Notes: generated from the sequence alone by a model not told the origin. A stretch of DNA of 64,000 nucleotides from Symsagittifera roscoffensis (GCF_963678635.1 NC_087070.1:47969467-48033466); one strand, 5' to 3'; positions 42,163-55,370 are shown, counted from the first letter of the stretch. Made by a program: numbers and translations.

Positions 42163-43046
42163 ATAAGAATAAATTACAAACTTAGCAAATCAACCTATTT
42201 TTTTTCTTAGTTTACAAACAAAGTTGACAAAAGAGACTTCGACCCGCCTCTGTCTTCAAATATAACTTTGGGACTTGTAAAATAAGTTAAAAAGTAAGAA
42301 ACCTAGAGCACTCAACATGTAGAAGTCAACATTTAGTACTCAACATTTAATTTTGAAAGGCTACAAAAATTTTCAAGAAAAACGAGCTTAAGTTGAAATA
42401 TTGTAGCTCGATTGCTATTTTACACAACGCCGTAATGTTTCGCAAAAAGTTATCAAAATTAATCGAAAATTTTGGTAAGATATTCGACGCATCTGCTCAA
42501 CGGTACCATTTCTATATAGCGTCTCGAAATGCATAGATTGAACGTTGAATAATTTACAATTGATATTAAAAGGGAACCAATTGTTCTTATATACTAATTA
42601 TGTTTAAAATCACCTGCTCCGAACAAAAAACACACCGCCGTGCTTAAATCGCTGCATGGAAAAATATATTTTGACCAGTTTTTCAATTGAAATGTGTTTT
42701 TCCTTTCAAATTTTCTGAAGCATCCTTTTAATTTTTAATTTGATACACTTCGAAAAAATTGAGGAGTTTTTGAAAACTTGTTATTAACTAGAAAATTAGA
42801 AATCAATTATTTATTCGAAAATCATCAAAAACTTCAATTTCTGAGCATTTGAACTTTCATTCCAGTTGCAGCTCAGCCTTATTCTGAGGAGCCAGTTTAT
42901 TCGCCTTACTCCAGAAAATATATTCGCAGTTACTCCAGAAAATATAATAAAAAAGCAAATTTGCAGAAAATAAGAAACTAATTTTTTTGCAAAAAAAACA
43001 TAGAAAAAATAGCGCTTTGAGAGAAACCCGAAGTTGGATCTGTGAC
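42163..43046. other. Upstream region of the acylated-protein gene
   Basis: AT-rich. A tttcattccag at 42,855-42,865 could be the acceptor of a 5' UTR exon leading to the ATG at 43,047. No TATA-type promoter is obvious. Confidence 0.35.
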
Positions 43047-43146
43047 ATGGGTTGTGGGGCGAGCAGTTCAGTCCAGTCGGCCTCCGAGCCCCGCTCTCTC
43101 ACACCTACCCAGGGCTCATACAATGCCCAGCTGATCGAAACCCCAG
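43047..43146 (+). CDS. Exon 1 of the acylated-protein gene
   Basis: 100 nt encoding MGCGASSSVQSASEPRSLTP and 13 more residues, plus one base of the next codon. It contains the whole acylation signal. Its GC content is much higher than its flanks. Confidence 0.82.
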
Positions 43147-45364
43147 GTTAGCCTCACATGAATACAAATAGTGTACAGGTAATTAACATAGGATAGGTCG
43201 GCTTCAACTTGCGGTAAGGAAATTGAATATATACCCTTCCTTCTTCTTTATACCTTCTTCTGGAATCCAAATCAAGTTTTCTTTAGGTCTGTAATACTTA
43301 AAAGCTGATTTGTCATTGCACTGAAATTCTATAGACTGCTGATTGTATTATCCCATTTTAGTTCAATCTTTGAAGCGTCAGCCCAACAAATCCATCAGTC
43401 TTTCGCAGCCAGATGACGACATCTACATCCCCCCACGTGATCCAAATGAACAAATAAACTCTTCGCCCCAAATCGGGGAATCCGAAGGACAAAACGAACA
43501 CTCCCAGCGACCATCCAGTCACGTGACTTCACACGACTCGGGCCTTGAAGAGGACAACGGAATGACAACCGAGCCCGCCACTCGGCCCGAATCATCACGT
43601 TCGGATCAAGGCGACAAGACTTCGAACGAACAAAATGGGATTTTGACACCCGACAATCAAAGATCGCATGTTTTTGAGGAAAACGAAACAGCGTTGACGG
43701 AAATTTTACGAGAGGAGTTCACGAAAGAAAACGACAAGAACGAGTCGGCTATTGTTTCGACAAATGAAAGTGCAATTGAGATTAGCGATCCGACAGAGGA
43801 AGAAATTCTGCAGTTAGGCGGCACAATCGAAACAGAAGAAACGGATATCTCAAACAATTTAAATGAGACTTACGATTTGACGGAAAGAATGAAAAAAGAA
43901 AATTTGACCGAAAACCAAGACATACCTGATGATGCCGATATTACGAACGAAAACAATCCCAATGAGATTCCGAATGCTGGTTTAGTTATTGAAGGCACAG
44001 CTTTAGAAACGTCGGGCAAAAAAGAAGAAGCCAAGTCGCCAAACACTGAATCGGAATCTTCCGCTGAGCCGAGAAAAATAACGAGTGCTTCTATTTCTCG
44101 CCCAAACACGAGTGGCAAACGTCCAATGTCGGCTCAATCTCGTGTCCAATCAGCTTTCAAACGCCCTGATTCTACGAATTCGGCTAAAATAGCACCAAGC
44201 TTTCCAAGCGCAAAAACGTTCACGAAACCTAATTCACGCCCTGTTTCTGCTAAGTCCGATAAAATTGAAGCCATACAAACAGCTGATGAGCGAGCTAAGT
44301 CACGTGAGGGTACCGCAAGTCGACAGGAGTCGGCTAAATCTACGCGAAGCTTAGTGAACATGAGTCGACAAGTGTCGGCTAACTCAACTAGAAGCTTAGT
44401 GAACGCGTCTTGGCGCCCATCGTCGAAAACAAGCAATCACAGTGTCAAAAGTCTTCCAATTACAAATAATGATTTAAAACTGGACTCAAACGATGGTAGG
44501 AAAAGCTCTCAATCACTTCGTTCTGCTAATTTTGCAGTCGCGCCAGTTGTTAAGAAACAAACTAAACCTGGCTCAAGAAACAGTCAAGCAACGTTTGACG
44601 TAGCACCAAAATTACCGCCAGCAGCTGAATTTGAAATCGATCGAAAGACTCCAGAGTTGACATCTTCAAGACCATCTTCAAAAGCTTCGGAGGCGCCCAA
44701 ACGTCCAGAATCTGGAACTTCACAACGTTCTAACGGATCTCAAAAAGTTCCTTTAGACATTGAAACTAGTAATACAAATATCACAAATGCTGAAAGGAGC
44801 GCCAGTTCCATGGATGATCTTGAGATGTTGCAACATGTTATGGAGGGCACTTTGGAACGGAAAAACGATGTTACAGACATGTCTGCCAGTTATGTAATAG
44901 ATGGTCGAAATGATTTAATGGATGATTATAATGATATAATTGATGATGAAACGGAAAACGCCGAAAAAAATGATGAAACTCATGAACAAAATGAAATTGA
45001 TGATGACAAAGCTGATATTTCACATGAAACTCCAAGTAATGAAGCTACAAATGCAGAAGAAATGATATCTGCTCGCGAATTAGAAGCAAAATCGCCAAAT
45101 GGCTCTCACGTCTCATTTGATGTCAAAAACGGAAACAAAGATTCGCTTTCAAAAGAAAATACACAAAACGATTTAGAAGACGTTGAGGAAAACAATTTTC
45201 TTGACACTTTTTCGACCAAAAACCTTGAGCTTTCAATGAAACCTAATGATGATGATAAAAAACCAGAAGAACTGGAAAATTTGAAAACAGCTGGAAATGA
45301 AGCCAGTTCTAGCAGTCCTCCAAAAACGCCCCCGGAAGATCAGGAGGAACATATTAACGCATAG
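43047..45364 (+). CDS. Dually acylated, intrinsically disordered protein (two exons, 700 aa)
   Basis: Joining 43,047-43,146 and 43,362-45,364 (donor gttagc, acceptor ttttag, 215-bp intron) gives exactly 701 codons. The N-terminus MGCGASSS has Gly2 and Ser6 for N-myristoylation and Cys3 for palmitoylation, as in Lck- or BAALC-type anchors, so inner-membrane attachment is likely. No folded domain is visible. Residues about 34-270 are acidic and Ser/Thr/Glu/Asn-rich. Residues about 270-495 are basic and full of RPxSAxS and SRPSS-type motifs, including a tandem pair of SRQxSAxSTRSLVN (about 354-383). Residues about 500-700 are strongly acidic. The ATG has a good context (gacATGG). I do not recognise the family. 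A cytoskeleton-binding basic core is only a guess from composition. Confidence 0.85.
43362..45364 (+). CDS. Exon 2 of the acylated-protein gene
   Basis: 2,003 nt. The first two bases complete a Val codon (VQSLKRQPNKS), and the frame stays open to TAG at 45,362-45,364. The long intronless exon encodes the acidic-basic-acidic disordered body. Confidence 0.88.
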
Positions 45365-45556
45365 ACTGATGATTTTGTTGCAGTAGAACAATTAAAATAC
45401 TGACGTAAAAGCTTTTCTTTTATTTTATGCGCATGAAGTTCATAAAGAAACAATTTACTAGTCTATTTTTACCTGCTAACACTTTTTTTAAATTATATAA
45501 GACCGCCAAATTTTCAATATTTTAAAAAATCGAGAAATAATCAGATATAAGTAACA

Positions 45557-45564
45557 AAATAAAC
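45557..45564 (+). terminator. Polyadenylation signal candidate
   Basis: An AATAAA hexamer lies about 195 bp after the stop codon of the acylated-protein gene in AT-rich sequence. Confidence 0.55.
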
Positions 45565-46200
45565 AAAATAGTTATTTCGTGAAAATACCTTGAGTGATGA
45601 GTACTCAAGTCTTTTATTCTTTATTCAAATCTTTGGAAAAACTCGGCACATTGGCCATCAAGGTGGGCATCACAGGGGAGGTGGGAGGGTGTTATAACTG
45701 TCGTGAGAAAGCTTCAAAAATTGATAAGGTTCACTTAACAAAAAAAACGAAACAAGACTGCTCGTATATCAAGGCGAAGCATATATCCGACTGCACTCTT
45801 TTGTCAAATAAAAAGTTTTTTGGTTGAATGAATGATGAAATAATAATAAAAAGAAAAAGTCTTCTTCTTACTTCCCCACACGCTATGTAAAACACAAAGA
45901 AGTGTTTAGTGTCGCGCATTATTGTACCGACTTTCCAAGAAAACGGAATTTTTATGCTAGGGGTAGTTTTTTTGTTCAGTCAATTTTCGGCGATTGAAAT
46001 ATTATTTTTAAGCAAGATCTTTTGTACCCCATTGAAGAGATCTACTTCCTGAAATCATCCGATCATATTCTTGCAAAATTGGCAAAATTGCTAATTTGGT
46101 CATGCTCTGGACTATTTTATGCGCACTTTGAAGGTTTCAGTGCTGGTGTAGATTTAGGGGGATTGCTTCTCTAGGTCCGTTCACGCACTCTAACTTAACG
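45565..46200. other. Intergenic stretch, nothing recognised
   Basis: Short open frames are present without motifs. No gene is supported. Confidence 0.45.
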
Positions 46201-46395
46201 GCACCGCAAAGTGGTCCCTTGGGTAATGAATTCAGCGGGGCGACCGAGATTCACTACTATCCTCAATCCCGAAAGGGTTATATTGGTGGCAATTATTCTG
46301 TACTGCTCTAGTTTGCTTGCCCCTTCTGTGAACTGCTCTTTAAGCTGTCTCTTATGCTCGATACAATCGCAAAAATGTCCAATGATAAACTAATT
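46200..46395 (-). pseudogene. Coding-like remnant, probable mobile-element fragment
   Basis: A minus-strand stretch of about 64 codons reads FIIGHFCDCIEHKRQLKEQF and continues through LSGLRIVVNLGRPAEFITQG to a stop. It has no start codon, and stops lie on both sides. The amino-acid mix looks like a decayed protein rather than random sequence. Family unknown. Confidence 0.3.
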
Positions 46396-46548
46396 TCCAA
46401 TTACAGAAGGTCCTCAGTGGCCAGGATATAATCTAATAATCAAATCAAAAGGAAAGGGTCCGCGATTTATCCGCACAATTGCTTGATTGCAAGTTAACAT
46501 CCACTAATTTCACTAACACTAAACTGTTCTCTCTTTCTAGAAAATCTC

Positions 46549-46745
46549 TAATGAGAACCAACTATCTACTGTTTCTATTATAATTGTTCTCTTACACCGA
46601 GAACCAACTACTCGATTCATTAGCATCAATTGTTCTCTCTATTTAACTGAGAATCAACTACACTTTGTCTCAGTATCAATTGCTCTCTACTCTGACTGAG
46701 AGCCAACTACTCCTTATAGTAGCCAACAACTGTTTTGACTCTTGC
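46549..46745. repeat. About 60-bp tandem repeat (GAGAACCAACTA)
   Basis: Three to four units share gagaaccaactact near their start and atcaattgttctctct near their end. Part of it recurs at 55,370-55,450 beside the second module copy. Confidence 0.75.
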
Positions 46746-47083
46746 AGGCTCTCCGGTACCCTCCAAATCTTTCTTTACACTTAGTTTTAGTCAAGTCACG
46801 CCATTCCGCTTAAATCACCCTTCCGCACATGCTTTAAGACTATGTCCCTCCTCCTGTCAACTCTGCCACGTGCCAAATTCGTTTTCTTATCAATCTTTTC
46901 ACGCTTACTAGATACCCGGTATGCGGTAGGTGTCACAATTTGACCAAGCAAACAGATGCCATAGGATTCCAATCAACTAATTCCTGACGTCAGTGATTTC
47001 AGCCATCGAGTTCAACTCAACCTCCAAACCATGCTCCCAAGGTCTTTATTTTAACGATCCTTTTAACTCTCCGACCTCTTTCT
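46627..47083. repeat. Repeat module alpha, copy 1
   Basis: Matches 55,368-55,835 with few differences; shared blocks include cgcttactagatacccggta and tcctgacgtcagtgatttca. No open frame is conserved between copies. Confidence 0.85.
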
Positions 47084-48970
47084 ATAGTTCCTATTTCGAC
47101 GGGGGGGGGGGGGCGGGGGGGGGGGGTTCGCGATTTTGTCAAGTTTTATTTTCTGGCTTAAGAGGGACAATATTTTCCAAACTTGAGTTATTTTGAGCTA
47201 TCTTTTATTGCTGTACTACTCATCTTAATGACGAATCAATCATACGCTCAGGTTACTATGTGCCTTACTACACTATGAGCCTTACTTACTAAGAACCTCT
47301 GGTCTAAGGGGATGTTTTTCAAAAACTAACAGCTTCCGATCCACTCGTTGGAAAAAGTTCAAATTATAACAAAACATTTATCTTGCCACTACAAATCAGC
47401 CCTCCAACTTTCATCTCCCTGCATTCATTGGAGGCCGAGAAACGACTTGCGGAAGTTAGGGGCGGGTCTTTTTACTTATGGCATAAAAACGGAAGTGGGG
47501 TCCTAGGGTTCTGGGGTTCCAAACTTAAGTTTCCCTCAACTAGGCCTACAACTACTACAAATACTAAAATTTGAGCCCAATACTGCCGCTAGTTTCCGAG
47601 TTCTGATAGGGTTATTTACACTTCCGGGGACAGTTATCACTTGCCCCCCAAGGGTTTGAGGGGTTACGTTTTTCCTATCCCCGTGTAAAATCATCTCTAG
47701 TATCGCTCCTCTGAATTTCATAATATTAGCTGCTTTAGTTCCGATTTTGGTGGGGGGGGGGGGTTCGCGATTTTGTCGAGTTTTAATTTCTGGCTGAAGA
47801 GGGACAATATTTTCCAAACTTGGATTATTTTGAGCTATCTTTGTTTGCTGTACTACTTATCTTAATGACGAATCAATCATACGCTCAGGTTACTATGAGC
47901 CTTACTACACTGCATGCAAAACCCAAGGTAATACATTCTATGTTCAGTTATTATTTTGTCGAAAGTGTATTAAGATCACCGATCCTACAGCTGGAAGCAT
48001 AACACGAATGATTTATGCGTGGCAAAAACTCCCGCACAACAAAATCGTTGAATTCAGACTAGCTATTTAATCGCAATGGTTTTGCGCGACTCCAATTTTC
48101 ACAACTGATCTTTGATATTGCCCAAAATTTGTAGTTGTTTGGTATTTTTCCCCAAAAACAACTCGATTTGGATTAAGTGACAGTCGCATCATTTACGGCT
48201 TTACCCTGTATCTTTGTGTACTTATTTAGTCGAAATATGATTGAATTCTGAAAACCACCCCAAGCATACATATTCCTTAATTTTTTCAAAAATCTGAACA
48301 AAAAAAAAAAGGTCGTAACTTTCAATTTTTTCACGAAAAATCTTCTATCTGCTCCAATCACTTCGTCCAATAAATTGGACTATTTAAATCGTTCATCTTT
48401 ACCTCAAGTAGTTTTAGAGGGTTATAAGGACAATTTTAGTTCAGCAAGAACCAACTGAGAAAAATTTTTGTTTGGTTGAATTTCTTTTGGTTGGCTTAAC
48501 CATCTTCTTGTATCAATTTTTTCAGAAATGACAATATACTATTACAGCAAAGAAGGGAAATTGCTCTGCTTTTTGAGGTCTTTTGAGTAGAAATTGCTAT
48601 AAACAATAAACGATTGATGCAAATTTGAAAGAAAAAAATCAAAACGAAATTTTTGAGATTTTTTGAAATGCATGTTTCCTCATGCTATGTAAAAAGTAAA
48701 TTGAAAACCCTTTTGGAGGACAAAAAATCTTTTAGATGTTGAATTTAATGAGCAACTATTAAAAAAACTTAGAAAATCACCATATGCGTAACTCATTTAC
48801 TGTTTGGGATCTGATAATACTTCAAATTATTTATGTAGTTTCGAGCTTTTGAAAATTTCTGGTGTTGAGACCTTATTTTAAATGCTACCTTGTTAAACCA
48901 AAAATACTGTGAAATTAAGTATAAAAAGTTTAGAACTTATTTTGCTGGTCGGCACCGTTCTATTAGTTGG
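47084..48970. repeat. Repeat module beta, copy 1
   Basis: Homologous to 56,640-58,610 and partly to 59,905-60,452. It contains an internal partial duplication (47,100-47,270 resembles 47,745-47,905), each part beginning with a G run before ttcgcgattttgtc. The module ends a few dozen bases before minisatellite array 1. Partial open frames are present on both strands but are broken in other copies. Confidence 0.85.
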
Positions 48971-49024
48971 GAACGTTCTGCGGTATGAGACCGTTTTGCT
49001 GGTTGGTAAGCTTTTGTTAGTACG

Positions 49025-52000
49025 ATCCTTCTGTTGGTTCAAGAATCATTCTGTTGGTTGAGACTTTTCTTTGGTTGAGACCCTTCTGCTGGTTGGGAAC
49101 TTCGTCTGGTTTGCGAGGATCTCTCTGTTGGTTGAGACTTTTCCTTGATTGAGACCCTTCTGCTGGTTGGGAATTCTATCTAGTTAGCGAGGATCTCTCT
49201 GTTGGTTGAGACCTTTCCGCTGGTTGGGAATTTTGTCTGGTTTGAGAGGATCCCTATGTTGGTTGAGACTTTTCATTAGTTGAGACCCTTCTGCTGGTTG
49301 GGAAATTTGTCTGGTTTGGGAGGAACCCTCTGTTGGTTGAGACTCTTCCTTGGTTGAGACCCTTCTGCTGGTTGGGAAATTTGCCTGGTTTGTGAGGATC
49401 CCTCTGTTGGTTGAGACTCTTCCTTGGTTGAGACCCTTCCGCTGGTTGGGAACTTTGTCTGGTTTGAGAGGATCCTTATGTGGGTTGAGACTTTTCATTG
49501 GTTGAGACCTTTCTGCTGGTTGGGAATTTTGTCTGGTTTGAGAGGATCCCTATGTTGGTTGAGACTTTTCATTGGTTGAGACCCTTCTGCTGGTTGGGAA
49601 ATTCGTCTGGTTTGGGAGGATCCCTCTGTTGGTTGAGACTTTTCCTTGGTTGAGACCCTTCTGCTGGTTGGGACTTTGTCTGGTTTGGGAGGATCCCTCT
49701 GTTGGTTGAGACCATTCCGCTGGTTGGGAATTTTGTCTGGTTTGAGAGGATCCCTATGTTGGTTGAGACTTTTCATTGGTTGAGACCCTTCTTCTGGTTG
49801 GGAAATTTGTCTGGTTTGGGAGGATCCCTCTGTTGGTTGCGACTCTTCCTTGGTTGAGACCCTTCTGCTGAATGGGAAATTTGTCTGGTTTGAGAGGATC
49901 CCTCTTTTGGTTGAGACTCTTCCTTGGTTGAGACCCTCTTGCTTGTTGGGAAATTGTCTGGTTTGAGAGGATCCCTCTGTTGGTTGAGACTCCTGCTTGG
50001 TTGAGACCCTTCCGCTGGTTGGGAACTTTGTCTGGTTTGAGAGGATCCCTATGTGGGTTGCGTTTTTTCATTGGTTGAGACCCTTCTGCTGGTTGGGAAA
50101 TTTGTCTGGTTTGAGAGGATCTCTCTGTTGGTTGAGAGTTTTCCTCGATTGAGACCCTTCTGCTGGTTGGGAACTCCATTTATTTTGGGAGGATCACTCT
50201 GTTGGTTGAGACCCTTCCGCTGGTTGGGAGTTTTGTCTGTTTGAGAGGATCGCTATGTTGGTTGAGACTTTCCTTTGGTTGAGACCCTTCTGCGGGTTGG
50301 GAAATTCGTCTGGTTTGGGAGGATTCCTCTGTTGGTTGCGACTCTTCCTTGGTTGAGACCCTTCTGCTGGTTGGGATTTTTGTCTGGTTTGAGAGGATCC
50401 CTCTGTTGGTTGAGACTATTCCTTGGTTGAGACCCTTCCGCTGGTTGGGAACTTTGTCCGGTTTGAGAGGATGCCTATGTGGGCTGAGACTTTTCCTTGG
50501 TTGAGGCCCTTCCGCTGGATGGGAACTTTGTCTGGTTTGAGAGGATCCCTATGTGGGTTGAGACTTTTCCTAGATTGAGACCCTTCTGCTGGTTGGGAAC
50601 TTCGTCTGGTTTGGGAGGATCCCTCTGTTGGTTGAGACTTTTCCTAGATTGAGACCCTTCTGCTGGTCGGGAAATTCATCTGGTTTGGGAGGATCCCTAT
50701 CTTGGTTGAGAATTTTCATTGGTTGAGACCTTTCTGCTGGTTGGGAAATTCGTCTGGTTTGGGAGGATCCCTCTATTGGTTGAGACTCTTCCTTGGTTGA
50801 GACCCTTCTGCTGGTTGGCTAAATTGTCTGGTTTGAGAGGATCCCTCTGTTGGTTGAGACTCTTCCTTGGTTGCGACCCTTCCGCTGGTTGGGAACTTTG
50901 TCTGGTTTGAGAGGATCCCTATGTGGGTTGAGACTTTTCATTGGTTGAGACCCTTCTGCTGGTTGAGACTTTTCCTAGATTGAGACCCTTCTGCTGGTTG
51001 GGAAATTTGTCTGGTTTGGGAGGATCCCTATCTTGGTTGAGACTTTTCATTGGTTGAGACCTTTCTGCTGGTTGGGAAATTCGTCTGGTTTGGAAGGATC
51101 CCTCTGTTGGTTGAGACTTTTCCTAGATTGAGACCCTTCTGCTGATTGGTAACTTTGTCTGGTTTGGGAGGATCCCTCTGTTGGTTGAGACTTTTCCTAG
51201 ATATAGACCCTTCTGCTGGTTGGGAGTTCGTCTGGTTTGCGAGGATCCCTTTGTTGGTTGAGACTCTTCCTTGGTTGAGACTCTTCCTTGGTTGAGACCC
51301 TTCCGCTGGTTGGGAGCTTTGTCTGGTTTGAGAGGATCCATATCTTGGTAGAGACTTTTCATTGGTTGAGACCTTTCTGCTGGTTGGGAAATTCGTCTGG
51401 TTTGGGAGGATCCCTCTGTTGGTTGAGACTCTTCCTTGGTTGAGACCCTTCTGCTGGTTGGCTAATTTGTCTGGTTTGAGAGGATCCCTCTGTTGGTTGA
51501 GAATTTTCCTAGATTGAGACCCTTCTGCTGGTTGGGAACTTCGTCTGGTTTGCGAGGATCCCTTTGTTGGTTGAGACTCTTCCTTGGTTGATACTCTTCC
51601 TTGGTTGAGACCCTTCTGCTGGTTGGCTAATTTGTCTGGTTTGAGAGGATCCCTCTGTTGGTTGAGAATTTTCCTAGATTGAGACCCTTCTGCTGGTTGG
51701 GAACTTTGTCTGGTTTGAGATGATCCCTATGTGGGTTGAGACTTTTCATTGGTTGAGACCCTTCTGCTGGTTGAGACTTTTCCTAGATTGAGACCCTTCT
51801 GCTGGTTGGGAAATTCGTCTGGTTTGGAAGGATCCCTCTGTTGGTTGAGACTTTTCCTAGATTGAGACCCTTCTGCTGATTGGTAACTTCGTCTGGTTTG
51901 GGAGGATCCCTCTGTTGGTTGAGAATTTTCCTAGATTGAGACCCTTCTGCTGATTGGTAACTTCGTCTGGTTTGGGAAGATCCCTCTGTTGGTTGAGATT

Positions 52001-55000
52001 TTTCCTAGATTGAGACCCTTTCTACTGGTTGGGACTTCGTCTGGTTTGGGAGGATCCCTCTGTTGGTTGAGACTTTTGCTAGATTGAGACCCTTCTGCTG
52101 GTCGGGAAATTCATCTGGTTTGGGAGGATCCCTATCTTGGTTGAGAATTTTCATTGGTTGAGACCTTTCTGCTGGTTGGGAAATTCGTCTGGTTTGGGAG
52201 GATCCCTCTATTGGTTGAGACTCTTCCTTGGTTGAGACCCTTCTGCTGGTTGGCTAAATTGTCTGGTTTGAGAGGTCCCTCTGTTGGTTGAGACTCTTCC
52301 TTGGTTGCGACCCTTCCGCTGGTTGGGAACTTTGTCTGGTTTGAGAGGATCCCTATGTGGGTTGAGACTTTTCATTGGTTGAGACCCTTCTGCTGGTTGA
52401 GACTTTTCCTAGATTGAGACCCTTCTGCTGGTTGGGAAATTTGTCTGGTTTGGGAGGATCCCTATCTTGGTTGAGACTTTTCATTGGTTGAGACCTTTCT
52501 GCTGGTTGGGAAATTCGTCTGGTTTGGAAGGATCCCTCTGTTGGTTGAGACTTTTCCTAGATTGAGACCCTTCTGCTGATTGGTAACTTTGTCTGGTTTG
52601 GGAGGATCCCTCTGTTGGTTGAGACTTTTCCTAGATATAGACCCTTCTGCTGGTTGGGAGTTCGTCTGGTTTGCGAGGATCCCTTTGTTGGTTGAGACTC
52701 TTCCTTGGTTGAGACTCTTCCTTGGTTGAGACCCTTCCGCTGGTTGGGAGCTTTGTCTGGTTTGAGAGGATCCATATCTTGGTAGAGACTTTTCATTGGT
52801 TGAGATCTTTCTGCTGGTTGGGAAATTCGTCTGGTTTGGGAGGATCCCTCTGTTGGTTGAGACTCTTCCTTGGTTGAGACCCTTCTGCTGGTTGGCTAAT
52901 TTGTCTGGTTTGAGAGGATCACTCTGTTGGTTGAGAATTTTCCTAGATTGAGACCCTTCTGCTGGTTGGGAACTTCGTCTGGTTTGCGAGGATCCCTTTG
53001 TTGGTTGAGACTCTTCCTTGGTTGATACTCTTCCTTGGTTGAGACTCTTCCGCTGGTTGGGAACTTTGTCTGGTTTGAGATGATCCCTATGTGGGTTGAG
53101 ACTTTTCATTGGTTGAGACCCTTCTGCTGGTTGAGACTTTTCCTAGATTGAGACCCTTCTGCTGGTTGGGAAATTCGTCTGGTTTGGAAGGATCCCTCTG
53201 TTGGTTGAGACTTTTCCTAGATTGAGACCCTTCTGCTGATTGGTAACTTCGTCTGGTTTGGGAGGATCCCTCTGTTGGTTGAGAATTTTCCTAGATTGAG
53301 ACCCTTCTGCTGATTGGTAACTTCGTCTGGTTTGGGAAGATCCCTCTGTTGGTTGAGATTTTTCCTAGATTGAGACCCTTTCTACTGGTTGGGACTTCGT
53401 CTGGTTTGGGAGGATCCCTCTGTTGATTGATACTTTTCCTTGGTTGAGACCCTTCTGCTGGTTGGGAACTTTGTCTGGTTTGGGAGGATCCCTCTGTTGG
53501 TTGAGACTCTTCCTTGGTTGAGACCCTTCCGCTGGTTGAGAACTCTGTCTGGTTTGAGAGGATCCCTATTTGGGTTGAGACTTTTCATTGGTTGAGACCC
53601 TTCTGCTGGTTGAGACTTTTCCTAGATTGAGACCTTTCTGCTGGTTGGGAAATTTGTCTGGTTTGGGAGGATCCCTATCTTGGTTGAGACTTTTCATTGG
53701 TTGAGACCTTTCTGCTGGTTGGGAAATTCGTCTGGTTTGGAAGGATCCCTCTGTTGGTTGAGACTTTTCCTAGATTGAGACCCTTCTGCTGATTGGTAAC
53801 TTTGTCTGGTTTGGGAGGATCCCTCTGTTGGTTGAGACTTTTCCTAGATTGAGACCCTTCTGCTGGTTGGAAACTTCGTCTGGTTTGCGAGGATCCCTTT
53901 GTTGGTTGAGACTCTTCCTTGGTTGAGACTCTTCCTTGGTTGAGACCCTTCCGCTGGTTGGGAGCTTTGTCTGGTTTGAGAGGATCCATATCTTGGTAGA
54001 GACTTTTCATTGGTTGAGACCTTTCTGCTGGTTGGGAAATTGGTCTGGTTTAGGAGGATCCCTCTGTTGGTTGAGACTGTTCCTTGGTTGAGACCCTTCT
54101 GCTGGTTGGCTAATTTGTCTGGTTTGAGAAGATCCCTCTGTTGGTTGATACTCTTCCTTGGTTGAGACCCTTCCGCTGGTTGGGAACTTTGTCTGGTTTG
54201 AGAGGATCCCTATGTGGGTTGAGACTTTTCATTGGTTGAGACCCTTCTGCTGGTTGGGAAATTCGTCTGGTTTGGAAGGATTCCTCTGTTGGTTGAGACT
54301 TTTCCTAGATTGAGACCCTTCTGCTGATTAGTAAATTCGTCTGGTTTGGGAGGATCCCTCTGTTGGTTGAGAATTTTCCTAGATTGAGACCCTTCTGCTG
54401 ATTGGTAACTTCGTCTGGTTTGGGAAGACTCCTCTGTTGGTTGAGATTTTTCCTAGATTGAGACCCTTTCTACTGGTTGGGACTTCGTCTGGTTTGGGAG
54501 GATCCCTCTGTTGGTTGATACTGTTCATTGGTTGAGACCCTTCTACTGGTTGGGAAATCCGTCTGGTTTGGAAGGATCCCTCTGTTGGTTGAGACTTTTC
54601 CTAGAATGAGACCCTCCTGCTGGTTGGGTACTTCGTCTGGTTTGGGAGAATCCCTCTGTTGGTTGAGGATTTCCTAGATTGAGACCCTTCTGCTGTTTGG
54701 GAACTTCGTCTGGTTTTGGAGGATCCCTATGTGGGTTGAGACTTTTCATTGGTTGAGACCCTTCTGCTGGTTGGGAAATCTGTCTGGTTTGGAAGGATCC
54801 CTCTGTTGGTTGAGACTTTTCCTAGAATGAGACCCTTCTGCTGGTTGGCAACTTCGTCTGGTTTGGGAGAATCCCTCTGTTGGTTGAGGATTTCCTAGAT
54901 TGAGACCCTTCTGCTGTTTGGGAAATTCGTCTGGTTTGGTAGGATCCCTCTGTTGGTTGAGACTTTTGCTAGATTGAGACCCTTCTGCTGGTTGGGAGCT

Positions 55001-55370
55001 TCGTCTGGTTTGAGAGTATCCATATCTTGGTTGAGACTTTTCCTTGGTTGAGACCCTTTCTGCTGGTTGGGATTTTGTCTGGTTTGGGAAGATTCCTCTG
55101 TTGGTTGAGCCTTTTCTTTGGTTGAGACCCTTCTGCTGGTTGAGAACTTTGTCTGGTTTGAGAGGTTCCCTATGTGGGTTGAGACTTTTCATTGGTTGAG
55201 ACTCTTCTGCTGGTTGGGAAATTCGTTTGGTTTGGAAGGATCCCTCTGTTGGTTGAGACTTTTCCTAGAATGAGACCCTTCTGCTGGTTGGGAACTTCGT
55301 CCGGTTTGGGAGGAACCCTCTGTTGGTTGAGACTTTTCCTAAATTGAGACCCTTCTGCTTGTTGGGAGGA
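49025..55370. repeat. 74-bp minisatellite array 1, about 86 copies
   Basis: The unit starts ggttgagacccttctgctgg, continues ttgggaacttcgtctggttt and gggaggatccctctgttggt, and ends tgagacttttcctt. Longer blocks are also repeated. A distinctive segment at about 51,120-51,365 reappears at 52,555-52,800 (offset 1,434) and, slightly altered, at about 53,760-54,010. The minus strand is open in all frames over long stretches. Confidence 0.97.

Noticed and set aside
45594..45827. 77-codon frame downstream of the acylated-protein gene
   Set aside because: No motif, no splice context, lies past the likely polyadenylation site.
49025..55370. CRISPR array
   Set aside because: Units are contiguous 74-mers with no unique spacers, and the genome is animal.
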